Origin: Bradysia coprophila
Taxonomy: Eukaryota; Arthropoda; Insecta; Diptera; Sciaridae
Direction of reading: 5' to 3'
DNA: 64,000 bases
NCBI RefSeq assembly: GCF_014529535.1
Contig: NW_023504014.1
Location: 1,178,001 to 1,242,000, forward strand
Below the pieces are notes generated by a model. The model searched no databases. It was not told where the DNA came from and saw nothing but the letters and a program-made list of their open reading frames with translations. Shown in pieces: positions 11,451 to 22,921 of the stretch; the stretch's first letter is position 1; every line of letters starts with the position of its first letter. The translations under genes and the position numbers were made by a program.

Positions 11451-11931
11451 CCTTCCAAGTTTGTCTAAATGCATGAAGGTATGAATAGCTAAACACAGTA
11501 ACTAATTAAGAAGTCCTGAGTAGATCTTAGTTATTTGTTTTGATTTTTGTTTTTTAAAATGATTGTCTTAAAGCGTCACAGGGTCATTAAATTTGGTTCA
11601 TTCATTATTTGGTGATATTTTAAATTTAACAGGAAGATGATTGAGTTTCATTGTTAAAGGAGGAATGAATTGTGTACCAAAAAAAGCTGTTAAACCAAAA
11701 TTTTACAGCGAAAGCTGTATAGAAACGTTGTAGAGATCGTTTTTTTTTGTAAATATGTCGTTCAAAAGTGGTTTGCGACCCTTCTTATAGTTACAAATTT
11801 TTAGGATCAGCTTGTACATCTGCGTTGATATCCAAATTCTCTTTATATTTCGATCAAAATTTATCGTTTATTAATTACTGACGTGATTCGTTCTCATCGA
11901 GTAATATTTTTCTTAGAAAATCTGTTGATAA
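11451..11931. other. AT-rich intergenic, nothing recognised
   Basis: No gene, repeat or regulatory element could be supported here. Confidence 0.4.
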
Positions 11932-12147
11932 ATGGATGAATCGTCTCGCGATAAAGAAAATGTTGTTTCTAATTTAAGTTATTTAGCGAGCTCGATTCCA
12001 GGACTTGTGTCCAACCCGAGCTGGAAGCTGAAAACCTCTTTTTTCGGTATTAAGCAACGAGGGAATAAGCAAGAAATGATTCACGAAATAAGTCCCATGT
12101 CGTCACACCAATGTCATCCATCTAAGGACTCAACGTCAAGCACTTAA
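11932..12147 (+). CDS. possible small hypothetical protein or terminal exon (71 aa)
   Basis: A 71-codon frame begins ATGGATGAATCGTCTCGC and encodes a polar, Ser/Lys-rich peptide (MDESSRDKENVVSNLSYLAS at the start). The base composition looks more like a gene than the surrounding AT-rich DNA. A pyrimidine-rich tract ending TTTTTCTTAG precedes the ATG by about 16 nt and could be a splice acceptor, so this may be the 3' exon of a longer transcript. No family was recognised and no further exon was found. Confidence 0.3.
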   Translation: MDESSRDKENVVSNLSYLASSIPGLVSNPSWKLKTSFFGIKQRGNKQEMIHEISPMSSHQCHPSKDSTSST

Positions 12148-12299
12148 CCTGTCATACAACTATAATATCCATATGTTATCGATAACGACGACAAAAATAG
12201 TGACAAACTCTGAGTAATATGGTCCTTTATATGGTAAAATGCATGTTGAAAAAATTGAAGTACAAGATTTTAAATCAACAGACTAAAAATACTTTGATC

Positions 12300-13802
12300 C
12301 AGGGCCGTAGCTACTAATGGGCTTAGGCGGGCTGAGCCCGCCTTGGAATCTTGCGAGCCCGCCCTGGAACTTCTAGAGTTCATCTGGAAATTCTGTTAAC
12401 TTAAAGACATATCGATTGAAGTTGATGTCTCTCATATGCCTTATGTATTTATCAACCTAATTCTGTTTGTTCATTTGCTGTGTATATCTTCTAAGTTCAT
12501 AAAAAAAAGTCTCGCTGCGCGGCTATTTACATAGTAGAGACTTAAAACAATTTTGAGTTTTAATGCAGGACGTTGTATGAAAAACATTCAAGATGCTCAA
12601 AACGTTTTTTGCTTCAACCTTTGGCTATCCTAATCCCAAATTACCTTTGATGGACGTGTTGAGACAAAAACTTGCTTAGTTGCTTAAACACGAAATTTTT
12701 GAAATTTTTCCTTTTTGAGTCATCAAGTACTTTTGTTCATCTAAATCCTGATCAAGGTTTGAGGGCTCGGAATCGGGTAAATTCAGGTCAAAAATGAATG
12801 CTTTAGGTCTGATCTACGCTGAAAGCTGAAGGTCATAAAAGATGTTCAGCGTTCACTTGGCTCAGTAGCTACATTTTTCGCATTTTGAATTTTAAATGGT
12901 CGTAAACAAGTAACTTCCAGTGTAGCTACATGACTTTGTTAATGACATTGAACAGCTTTTCTGTACGATTTGCTTTCTCATAAAAAAAGCATTCGTTCTT
13001 GAACTACTAAAACATGATAAGCTTCTAAAGATATCGGATCATGGCAGCGGTTTTCATAGACGAGTTGAGACGGCTGTTGTACCGCTAGAAAATTTTTGGA
13101 AGTTTTTTCTCAAAAATTTCATGTTTTTGATTTAAAATATTTCCTCAGCTTTCTGACTTCAAGATCACTGACAAAAAGTTAAAATTTTAGATCAATTTGG
13201 AACAAATTGAAGCTATTCAGAGAATTTTGTGTTTCCTTAGTTTCTTCAATCCTTAACAAAGTTCAAGAGTACAATTTTTGGCTGGAAGTAAATTTTTTTA
13301 CTTCAAAAGTTATACTAAAAGACATCACTCTTCTTATTTATAATTTTGAACTACATTTAACATACAAGCATGGATTTTAAAAAGGCAGTACGTTTTCGAA
13401 ATCTAATTTTTTTTTGTAGTCAATTCTCAATTCTTTGAGTCTTTCTTGAGGTGATGGCCATTTCTTTAAGTTTTCAATAATGAAAGGGCGTTGTTGCAAT
13501 AGTGAAGTCTCGGCATCAAATGGCCATCCTGACTACCGATGTTATGTTCAAAAGAAATCAAATAAAAATTGAAATTGTCGCTATCATTATTACTGAAAAA
13601 ATTTCGCTCGCTCCGCTCGCGTTGTCACAACTGACTAATACTTCACACAATCTAGTTTTAGTAAACATAAACAAAAATAGTAAATAGTATAATAAATTAC
13701 GACAATCGTTTTAACATCTGCACAATAAACGTAAAGCTTTTTATAAAGTTTCAATCTAAGGGCTTGAGCCCGGCCTGAAAATCTTGTCTAGCTACGGCCC
13801 TG
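12300..13802. mobile_element. non-autonomous hAT element, 1503 bp
   Basis: Terminal repeats CAGGGCCGTAGCTA at 12300 and TAGCTACGGCCCTG at 13802 are flanked by a perfect 8-bp duplication ctttgatc (12292-12299 and 13803-13810). CAGGG termini with 8-bp duplications are diagnostic of the hAT superfamily. The subterminal sequence is GC-rich (GGGCTGAGCCCGCC) and the interior AT-rich. It has no transposase frame. Confidence 0.88.
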
Positions 13803-13919
13803 CTTTGATCGATAATAGACCCGATTTTAATACTGGTCATTTGCTTGCCGTCTGTAGAAGGTAAGCCTTAGTCAACTCCAGCAAACATTTTGAAAAACGG
13901 ATAAAAATTCTTTAAGCTA

Positions 13920-15538
13920 CAGTTTGTTCAAAAATGAAATGCTCAGTTTTTAGTATTTCGAGACATTTCAAAATTGCAATCTGTCAGATAGTAAAGGATG
14001 CGTTTAATTACCCGGCGCATTAACAGATTTGAAATTTGAATGGTTTTTTCCACAGCTACATATTTTTGCATGTTAAGTTTCTTACATTTTTTGCAAATAG
14101 TATTTTAATAGTAGGAAACTTAGATTTCGTCAGAAGAATTCGCGGACGGAAAAATGTAAATTTATTTTGAGTCTGAGTATTGTTCTACATCTATGATTTC
14201 TCTTAGATCGTGTTTCTATTCAAACAAATCGATGGTCTTTGAATACTCAAATCTGTAGAAAGACCGTCTGCTTCATACATTTAGCAAATTTTTTACAAGA
14301 AGTTTTATTAGCACTTGAAGTGACGATATTGGAAACACGAATAAGCATCAGGGAAAAAAAATTTGTCAACAATTATAAAAAATGTGGCTCCCCTACAGTC
14401 CAACCGACTAGGCGAATAGATCAATTTTTGCATTTATCAATTAGTTTCAGTGATCATTCTAGTAATTATTACGCACTACATGGGAATAGAGTTGAATTAA
14501 ATTCTACTTTACACACATTTAATAGTTGATTTTGTTATTCAATGCACAAAACTTATTCTACAAAACCAGTTCACTCGGCCAACATACATTTCTATTGAAA
14601 TGGCAATTGTCAAAATGACATCGAAGCCATTGATTTATGATGCCGAGAAGGAACATTCATCTCGCAGAAATTTTACTTTTTCATTACTTTTTATGTTTTT
14701 GTATTTACTTTGAGTTATCATGAATAATGAAAAGGATTTCGTAAAAACACAAAAAAATAAACAAAACAATAAAAGAAATGAAAAAGTAAAATTTCTGAGA
14801 GATGAATGTACCTTCTCGTCATCATAAATCAATGGCTTCAATATTATTTTGACAATTGAAATTTCAATAGAACATGTATGTTGGCTCAGTGGACTGGTTT
14901 TGTAGAATAAGTTTTGTGCATTGAATATTTAACAAAAGCAACTATTAAATGTGTGTTAATTATAGGTTAATTCAACTCTATGATTCCCATGTAGTGCGTA
15001 ATAATTACTAGAAAGATCACCAAAACTAGTTGATCAATGCAAAAATTGAACTTGACTTGAAGCAAATTTATTCGGTATTTGAAAAAGAGTCGCTAATATA
15101 TGCAGCTATAGTATTTTTGACAGCTGTTAAAAGTTATGGAATGTATTGTGGATTGGATTGTTTCGATTTATTTAAAATTCTCAATAGTGGCTGGGTTCTA
15201 ACAGTTAGCCGCTGTACAACACCATCGATTTCTTTGAATAAAGACACGATCTAAGAGAAATTATAGATGTAGAACAATACTCAGACTAAAAATAAATTTA
15301 CATTTTTCCGTTCGCAAATTCTTCTGACGAAATCTAAGTTTCCTACTATTAAAATGCTATTTGCAAAAAATGTAAGAAACTTAACACGCAAAAATCTGTA
15401 GCTGTGGAAAAAAACCATTCAAATTTCAAATCTGTTAATGCGCCGGTTAATTAAACGCATCCTTTACTATCTGACAGATTGAAATTGTCAACTGTCTCGA
15501 AATACTAAAAACTGTGCATTTCATTTTTGAACAAACTG
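13920..15538. mobile_element. 1.6 kb palindromic element with TA duplication (Tc1/mariner-like)
   Basis: Almost the whole 1619 bp is an inverted repeat centred near 14730. Ends are CAGTTTGTTCAAAAATGAAA and its mirror, each next to TA, as for Tc1/mariner elements. Paired stretches include GTTTAATTACCCGGCGCATT with its mirror near 15440, TAATTATTACGCACTACATG with its mirror near 15000, and AGAAATTTTACTTTTTCATT with its mirror near 14780. The middle of each arm (about 14235-14430 and 15055-15225) does not pair and may be remnants of different interiors. Small open frames inside match no family. Confidence 0.8.
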
Positions 15539-15540
15539 TA

Positions 15541-16168
15541 ATATAAGAGGAGAGCTTTGGGAGAGTGTTATGCTATGTCATGTTTTGTTATAGACATTGG
15601 AAAGGAGGAGAAAAGAGAGGTTGAAAATTTAAAGAAAATCACGGACGTAATATTGAAAAATGGTTTTCTCAAAATAGCCCTGGATCAGATCTGAATATAA
15701 ACGTTTCAGTCTCTTCATTTTTCGATTTTTCATATTCAGATCGGGTAGAATCCGATCTGATCTATCTATCTGAAAATTGTGTATGAACATTTCAGATTAA
15801 TTTGGATCTGAAACTCTTCTGAATGAAAAAATTCAAATTATCGAATTTCAGTTTGACATAGTGCCCAGATTCAAATCAGATTAAGATTACTTGGAAGACT
15901 TATCTGAAGTAGAATCACAAGAACCTGGTGTTGCTTGTTAAGTCTCTACATCTTTTAAAAAATCGTTTTAGGTTGACGAGGTATTATACTTTTCGAAAAT
16001 ACCAAAAATGTCAGAATTATGAATCAATTGACTATCTAAAGCCACAAAATAGAAACATTTGAATACGTATTTAAACCTGTTATACTTAGTGCTGTTGCGT
16101 AAATTATTATCGCACCATGCACGACGCGTCATGACAAATTTTCAGCGTCGCGGTAAGTGAACGGTGTG
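15541..16168. other. upstream region of zinc-finger gene
   Basis: AT-rich noncoding sequence with a few short repeated GATCTGAA-type words at about 15680-15860. No gene was seen. Confidence 0.4.
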
Positions 16169-16175
16169 TATATAA
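16169..16175 (+). promoter_or_regulatory. candidate TATA box
   Basis: TATATAA lies 154 nt upstream of the zinc-finger start codon, in otherwise noncoding DNA. A start site about 30 nt downstream would give a 5' leader near 130 nt. This is inferred from sequence and spacing only. Confidence 0.45.
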
Positions 16176-16328
16176 TGCAGACCTGTTGTGTGTATATTAC
16201 TGCGAGTTGTGAAATAAACAGAGTTTGATATTTCCAGTTGAATAGAACCTGCTGTACGAAAATTATCAATTTGACCATACATTCACTGTAGTGCAGTAGT
16301 TCTCAGAAGAAAAAACCGATTCATTGAA

Positions 16329-16715
16329 ATGGCACCAAAAATTCGTGCAAATTCTAACAACAAGAAAACCAGTGTGAAAGAAACCAAAACCGCTCAGTGT
16401 GTTGAAGTGAAAACTGGTCGAAAATGCCGTGACTGCAATCGAATATTCGGAAATGCGTTCCTATATGCCAGACATACACTAATGGTGCACCAGAAACAAG
16501 TCCAGTGTCCCGTGCTCGAATGCTGTCGAAAGCTAAAAAGTACTTCCGGCTTAATGAACCATTTCCGAACCACTCACAAAAATGCTTGTAGCTTGTGCGG
16601 ACATTCAACCAAAAATAGGAAAGGGCTTCTCGTGCACCTGGCACTCGTTCATGATCTGAAACGCTGTGTCTGTGGCGTGTCCCGACGTGAGCGAATGAAC
16701 GAGAATTTTGTTTAG
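16329..16715 (+). CDS. small three-finger C2H2 zinc-finger protein
   Basis: An intronless 128-codon gene. After a basic N-terminus (residues 1-30) come three C2H2 fingers: CRDC..H..H at about residues 36-57 (Cys-x2-Cys-x12-His-x4-His), CPVLEC..H..H at about 60-84 (Cys-x4-Cys-x12-His-x4-His), and CSLC..H..H at about 88-109 (Cys-x2-Cys-x12-His-x4-His). A final CVCG pair follows without histidines. All three fingers use the His-x4-His spacing, which is uncommon in DNA-binding arrays and could mean RNA or protein binding; that is inference. A TATA-like box lies upstream and AATAAA at 16897. It is similar to many short insect zinc-finger proteins, but no named gene was recognised. Confidence 0.75.
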   Translation: MAPKIRANSNNKKTSVKETKTAQCVEVKTGRKCRDCNRIFGNAFLYARHTLMVHQKQVQCPVLECCRKLKSTSGLMNHFRTTHKNACSLCGHSTKNRKGLLVHLALVHDLKRCVCGVSRRERMNENFV

Positions 16716-16896
16716 ATAGAGACTGTGCATGTCCACTAAAATTAAGACTTCTCCATTTTGTGAACACGAATTCAGATTTGTGACGAAGAGCACCCCGACT
16801 TCCATTAAGGAACCTAAATTAAACATTTCTTCGGTACACAACATGTATATTTATTGCGAACACTATACAAATCTGATGTAATTAAGCTGGAAGACA

Positions 16897-16902
16897 AATA
16901 AA
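16897..16902 (+). terminator. polyadenylation signal of zinc-finger gene
   Basis: AATAAA about 180 nt after the stop codon, at the end of an AT-rich 3' region. Confidence 0.6.
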
Positions 16903-17102
16903 CTTACGGGTCGTACGTTTCTTAATTTACAGGATTTTATTCACATTTTGTACACTACACAATTCGCTTGCGATCAACAATTGTGCATTGGAACTACATC
17001 AAATTACGTTCACTGCTTCATTATATCCAGCAAACATTTTCTTGTTCGACTTTTTTGTCGTCCGTCCACTATCATCACTTCAACGGTCAAATCCAATCGA
17101 CT

Positions 17103-20100
17103 TTACTTTGGTCGAATTTTCTCATAAAAATATTTCTGCGTCAAATTCTTCCCTTGTAATCGGATGTTGTTGCGCAATTTGTACAAAAAATGAAATTGCT
17201 GCAACGCAAATTCGTAGAGTTCGTTTTCCATTTTCCAAATGGGAGACTTTGTTATATCACTTATTGTTTTGCTAGTCGGTTGCAGTTTCGATGCCGTCTG
17301 TCGCAGATGCGACTTGCTCGAATTCAGATAGTGGTCCAACGTTCCGTTGAATATTCTGCATATTGAGAGTAATGAATCGACTATCAATTGGCACTAACTA
17401 AATATATTTACCTCGGCAGTGAAAGTTCCAATAAATTGATGAAATCTTCCATTTGTTCCGTTACACCGACTAAGAAATAATTATTTACTAAATTTTGTTT
17501 TGCTTGGTTGAGCGCCCATTCATTGCCTGGGATCCTGGAATCAATATAGATATTTTATGGCATGATGTTGAACAGTAATAATCTTACAAAAGGGGTACAG
17601 AGGTTGACAAAAATTGTTTTGTCGTAAAGGCATACCTCCCAATTATATCCTCTGACTTAGTTGTAAAAGTATTTGTAAAAAAAGGGAGTCTGGCAACACT
17701 GCAGTCAAGGCTAGATATGTCTTTATGCAATTAATTTTACATCAGTATTTTTGCTAAAGAGCTGAAGTAGTCGCAAAACCAGCTTCAAAGCTTTGCAACT
17801 ACTTTTACAGCTACTTTTTGATGAAAGATAATTTGTTGTCTGATGAAAACCACTGACGAAATCGCAAAATTTCCTATCGTTCCCTATTGTATGGTCGAAC
17901 AATTTATATCTTCTCAGTATTTCGTAAGGAATGAATACCCTATGGTTGAAAAAATTGCAAAAGAAGTTGCTAAACTACTTTTACAACTACTTCAGCAACC
18001 ACTTAGTTGGTATTTAGCCTACAATCTAGCCTTACAGTGTTGCCAGTAGGGATTGCAAACCGAACTCGAATTCAAAAACCGCGGTTCCGGTTTTTCTTCC
18101 ACTGAAAACTGCAATTAACCGGTTCACCGCGGTTTTTTCAACCCTAAGATCAAAAAAAAAATCTCTGAATTTCATAGTTTTAATACTTTTTTCGCGTTTA
18201 TGACGCGGTATTTCATATTTAATTCAATGAAATTAAATGAATTTGTTTGGAGAGGGAATTTGGGTTTATCTTTGCATCGACACATAAAATATCTTAAGTT
18301 TCTGCAGAAAAACTGGTTTATAATTTCGGAGGATTGCATCTCTTGACTTCGGCGGAGGATACAACCCTCCTCATCGAAGATAAACCAATTTTCGTATCAC
18401 TTAATCTAGAACGTAATTTTGTACATATAAAAGTCCAGCATTCGAACATGTTCTCTCAGTGTCAACACTGTCAATATTTAAGTAAATGCTGATAAACGGT
18501 CCCTAGATTCGGTCCTCAAACACAGCCGTCTTGTGTTTAATAACGTTTTCGATGTTGCGACTACCATTTGTCTACCATGAATGAGTACTGTCGCTAACTT
18601 CTGTTTTCTGCCTTATTCGTGCCTTCGGTGCTTCTATTTATCAACTACACATTCCACATGTCATGAGGAGTTTTTGTGCAAGGAACACAACGCCGGCTTC
18701 GATTTTTTGAAGTTTTTTATGTTTATTTTGAAATCATTAAAAATGTCAAAATTCCGAGACCAATGTTTTGCACCTCACATAGAGTTACACTATATGGCAC
18801 CTCATATCACACATTGCTCATGTCATAATTATGAAACAAGGATAACTCCAATAATACGACATAGGCAGAAAATACAAGCTTGCCACAGAACTTTTTAAAT
18901 AAATTTAGGACTTTCGGAGCGACTTTAAAAACCGAACACCCCGGTTTTTATGCCTAAAAACCGCGGTTTCGATTGGGCTAAAATTGCCCGGTTAACCGGT
19001 TCGGTTTAAACCGGTTTGCAATCCCTAGTTGCCAGACACCGTTTTTTTACAACTAATTTCAAGAAGCTAACAATTGTCGGCTAAGAGATATGTTTTTGGA
19101 AAGTTTTCTAAAATTTGAGCAAATTTACCAAATCAATTTTCCAAGAGGAACTAGGGAATGCAACCGGTAAATTTTGTCATACAAAAAAAACCCGGCTTTT
19201 TGTACGACAAAATTTGACTGTTGCAGTTCTTATGAGGAACTCTACCATTACGGAATCGATTTTCACAGAACGTTTTTTTGGGTCGAGCCTTAACTCGTAT
19301 TGTAATAATATTCCACTAAGCCAACTGACCATTTTGCTGGTTTTGGAATTTGTTGTGCATTGAAAGCTACTGGGAAATAAATAAATGTGACAAACGAAAC
19401 AAAACCGTCGATGTTTGCTTAGTCCTTACTTTAATCGTTCCCAAGCTAGTAGATATGCTCCTTGATGGTACAGGGAGGTGAATGGGATTAGAAACAATTG
19501 TCTCAAGGCCTGTGTTTAAAAGTGATATCGCCAAATCTTCAGGTGACTGGGGAACAAGCGGTCTCCGATTTTAATGAGTGATAGCTCGTTGGATTCGTCT
19601 TTCAATTCTAGGAAATACGTGTCTTTCACTTTTTCTTTAAAAAAATTTGTTTTCTGTGAAAAGCGCTCAAAAGTGAAGACATGCCAGAGGGTACCGAAAA
19701 CAGTTTTTCGGCAATAACTCAAGAAAAAATTATTTTAAATTGTTGTAATGTTGTACGATTGTCGGCCTTGGAAAGACCTACAGGTAGAGTATACGCAAGG
19801 CTTGGTGCGAGTAGACCCACGAGAGTTATGACTAAAAATGTAATGAATATTCGGAGAGTCCGCCTTTTCTGCAGCTTCGATGTTCCACGAATCTGAGTAT
19901 GGGGTGTTGTAGCTGGCCTCACCCACTATCGTTCCACATATAAATGAGCCCAGTAATTTTGTGCTGCAAGCCCACAGAAGTGTTGGAAAAAAAGTTGGTG
20001 CCAAAATGTAGATTTTTTCCTTCTTTATTCCGGGGGCTCTACAGCTGGAACAGCATCTGGAACGGTACTATGGCAGTCATTTTTTATCGTCAACTATTCT

Positions 20101-21568
20101 TTTACGTTATCAATACAAAAACGCGTCGCTATGCCACGAATATATCAGATCCACTATTAGTAATATCAAGAGAAAAATCATTAAATTTTTCTCGGAGGAT
20201 TTTAGTCAAATAAAGTGTTAGCGTATAGCAAATGACCTCAGGACTACGGAACAGTAATTAGTTTTTCAATTGGACCAATATTTGCTACGTGACAGGAGTT
20301 TGGAAAAACGATATGATCAAGTTGGAGCGAAGTACATTTTCAGTCGTAACTCTCGTGGATCTACTCGCACCAAGCGGTGCGTATACTCTACCTGTAGGTC
20401 TTTCCAAGGCCGACATTCGTACAACATTACAACAATTTTTTCTTGAGTTATTGTCGAAAAACTGTTTACGGTACCCTCTGACATGTCTTCACTTTTGAAC
20501 GCTTTTCACAGAAATCAAATTTTTTTAGAAAAAGTGAAAGATACGTGTTTCCTAGAATTGAAAGACGAATCCAACGAGCTATCACTCATCAAAATCGGAG
20601 ACCGCTTGTTCCCAAAGTTAAAATAATGACCTGAAGATTTGGCGATATCACTCTTAAATGGTTTGAAAATGGACCATCGCAACTTGACGAATGTAAATCT
20701 AAAAATAATTCCTTACCAGCACTCAGCAGCATGGCCACAGAAAAATGGAATTTGTAACCACATATTTTTAGGATCACAGTCTGGTTGCTTCTTTTCCACA
20801 CATTCGTCGAACGTCTGGAAATAGAATGGAATTTGAACAATTGTTTGTTGCCATCACACCGAAAAATCCATTGAACACAAACCATTTTATCACCAGCCTT
20901 TTTTCTCACTAAATTTGGGCGAAAATTGTCGCCGAAACGTAGAAAGTAGTAGTATGACACTAATCGGTCGAGCGGCTTACGAACTAAATTTATATAAATC
21001 GGTTTTGATGGCATGCTGAACCTGTGAACCGAAAAAAGGAAATCGAATATTAACAGCCAATCGATTTCTCTGACTTTTTTTTTCTTTACTTGGAAAAGTC
21101 CAAGTACGCCATGTGTCCATGATACAGGGCTGGTTTCATTTCATTCCACATAGTGATATTCTTAGCGAAATCCAATTGATTCTGCAGCGACAGTACATGC
21201 ATGTTGGCTGTGATGTTTATGTGCAAAACGTGGAATTTATTCTTTTTACAGAGATCATAAGCTAAATTGATGAAGCTGGTCGATCCGGTCTTTGGAATTC
21301 GATTGTAGATGACCACCAAATTCTCGTCAAAGTTGACGTCGGAATTTTGTTTTCCGATGGAATTGTTCTTGGACGTCAATTTTGCTGTTGGAATGGTGAA
21401 AATGTTCGTTAGCGAAAGACTAGCAAAAGTTGTGGGGTGTCTCGACATACCGAAATTGGAATTTTTGTTGCTGAACCATGGAAAAGTGGACCAATACAAA
21501 AATAAACTGAAGCAACCAATTGCCGATAAAATGAGGAAAATAAATCTATTTTTACAGATCATTTTCAT
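17103..21568 (-). CDS. Hs2st: heparan sulfate 2-O-sulfotransferase, 5 exons
   Basis: A Golgi type II membrane enzyme that moves sulfate from PAPS to the 2-O position of uronic acids in heparan sulfate, tuning FGF and other signalling. Exons on the minus strand: 21568-21090, 21021-20883, 20814-20717, 17534-17412 and 17355-17103; phases close and give 363 aa (human 356). Features: a signal-anchor helix at about residues 8-25; the PAPS-binding loop [10 protein letters not shown] at about 90-99; [10 protein letters not shown] with the catalytic-type histidines near 150-152; [23 protein letters not shown] and [10 protein letters not shown], with conserved cysteines; and the C-terminal [16 protein letters not shown] ending FYEKIRPK. 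The start at 21568 was chosen because the helix follows at once; 21562 is an alternative. Intron 3 is 3.2 kb and full of nested repeats, while the others are under 80 nt. Confidence 0.95.
17620..19080. mobile_element. older repeat in HS2ST intron 3, split by a hAT-type insertion
   Basis: Two outer flanks mirror each other: AAAAAAAGGGAGTCTGGCAAC near 17676 with the mirror of GTTGCCAGACACCGTTTTTT near 19028, and GGCTAGAT near 17710 with ATCTAGCC near 18025. Read together they form one inverted-repeat element whose right arm was interrupted by the element at 18047-19027. The outer limits are approximate. Confidence 0.5.
18047..19027. mobile_element. hAT-type element, 981 bp, TAGGGATTGCAAACCG ends
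   Basis: Terminal repeats TAGGGATTGCAAACCG and CGGTTTGCAATCCCTA are flanked by an exact 8-bp duplication gttgccag (18039-18046 and 19028-19035). Subterminal AACCGCGGTTTT-type motifs recur at both ends. No transposase frame is present. It is nested inside an older repeat within HS2ST intron 3. Confidence 0.87.
19515..20650. mobile_element. foldback element with ~310-bp arms in HS2ST intron 3
   Basis: The left arm (about 19530-19840) contains GGTCTCCGATTTTAATGAGT, CCAGAGGGTACCGAAAACAG and GACCTACAGGTAGAGTATAC. The right arm (about 20330-20640) carries the mirror of each in reverse order at about 90% identity. The loop is about 490 bp with no gene. A single arm of the same family lies at about 46214-47320 in the Pelota intron. 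Confidence 0.75.
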
Positions 21569-21978
21569 TATTTTATTTTTGGAATCTATTTGGTGATGAA
21601 TCACTGTGACACACACTCGATAGCACGGAAAGAAATTCACATTTTGAACATACAATCCAATTTTCCACTGGATAATGCACAAACTGGATCGCGATTTTTA
21701 TTGCATAGCACCCAAATCAAAACAATCGAGGCAAAAAATTTCACTTTCGTGAAAATTGTTTCGTTTTTGTGTTCTGTCGTTCGACAGATCGAACTGAGTA
21801 AAGTTAACACCGAGACGTTTGTTTTGCAAAATGAAAAGTTATCGTTACGTTAGGCGGGAAAATTTGAATATCGTGTTATGAACATAAACCAGGCCTGAAT
21901 TTCATTTTAATTACTGCGAAATTTGAGTTTCGTTTTACATTGAAGTGAATACTGAGTTTTGTGTCAGAAGAGTCGGCC

Positions 21979-22505
21979 CGAGGGGTGACGCACTTCCATT
22001 TAATCCAATAAATCCATTAAATCCATTTAATCCAAAAATTTTTTTTTAATTTTTCCGAAATAATTAGGCTACCCACCTGAAAAATTTGTAAAGTAATTGC
22101 GAAAAATAGATTTGCACGATCCCCAGCTCGTTTAAGTACTCGTGAGGTATAGGAAATTTTTTTTTGTTAAAAATGGTATTAAATTTATTTAATCCTTTTA
22201 ATCCACTTTACACCAAAAACTCCTAAAAGTGGATTTTTTCGCTTTTCAACATTGTAGTATAAGTTGTAGTACGTGGTTCGATCAAAATCAACAATTTTTA
22301 AGACTTTTACAGTATTTGGTAAAATGAACTTTTTTCCTATTTAATCCATTTAATCCAATTTTTATTCCATTTAATCCATTAAATCCATTAAATCCATTTA
22401 ATCCATTTAATCCATTTAATCCATTTAATCCATTAAATCCATTTAATACCATTTAATCCATTTAATCCATTTAATCCATTTAATCTAGAAGTGAGTCACC
22501 CCTCG
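21979..22505. mobile_element. hAT-type MITE filled with ATTTAATCC repeats
   Basis: Terminal repeats CGAGGGGTGACGCAC and GTGAGTCACCCCTCG are flanked by an exact 8-bp duplication agtcggcc (21971-21978 and 22506-22513). The interior is largely degenerate copies of CATTTAATC, most regular at 22340-22490. Confidence 0.85.
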
Positions 22506-22648
22506 AGTCGGCCTATAGATCATCTTCAAGATGCGGTACTTTCAGACGTAACCTCACTTTAGTTTCGTTAAATGTTTCGTTTATTCATTCATTTGTATGA
22601 GATTTTTTTTAACGTGGATGGCATTTCAAACGGCCGTGAATATGATCT

Positions 22649-22921
22649 ATAGGTTTGTTCCAAGGCCATATGAATTGTCAAATTTCATCCACAGAGCCAT
22701 AACCTCAATAATATTTCTGTGTAAATCACGTAGGCGACGTTGGTCGATTTGTATGAAATATCAAGGCTCTGAGAGAACAGGTTAGGACACTTACGAAGGC
22801 GGATGAAACACAAATCTTGACAATTCAGACATGCATATTGTTTGAAAAGTCATGAAAACAAAATTGTTTTTTGTTCGGGTTGTCAAAGTTCGTGTTTACA
22901 GTTACTTGGAACAAACCTATT
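22649..22921. mobile_element. MITE with ATAGGTTTGTTCCAAGG ends, interrupted
   Basis: Ends ATAGGTTTGTTCCAAGG and CTTGGAACAAACCTAT mirror each other. From about 22764 a fragment of the CAAGGTTCTG-family MITE (CAAGGCTCTGAGAGAACAGG) sits inside it. The same pair of families also occurs together at 703-1531, so they may form one composite unit. Confidence 0.55.

Noticed and set aside
15030-15254. 74-codon frame inside the 1.6 kb palindrome
   Set aside because: No transposase motif, and the mirrored arm does not preserve it; treated as part of the element's unmatched interior.
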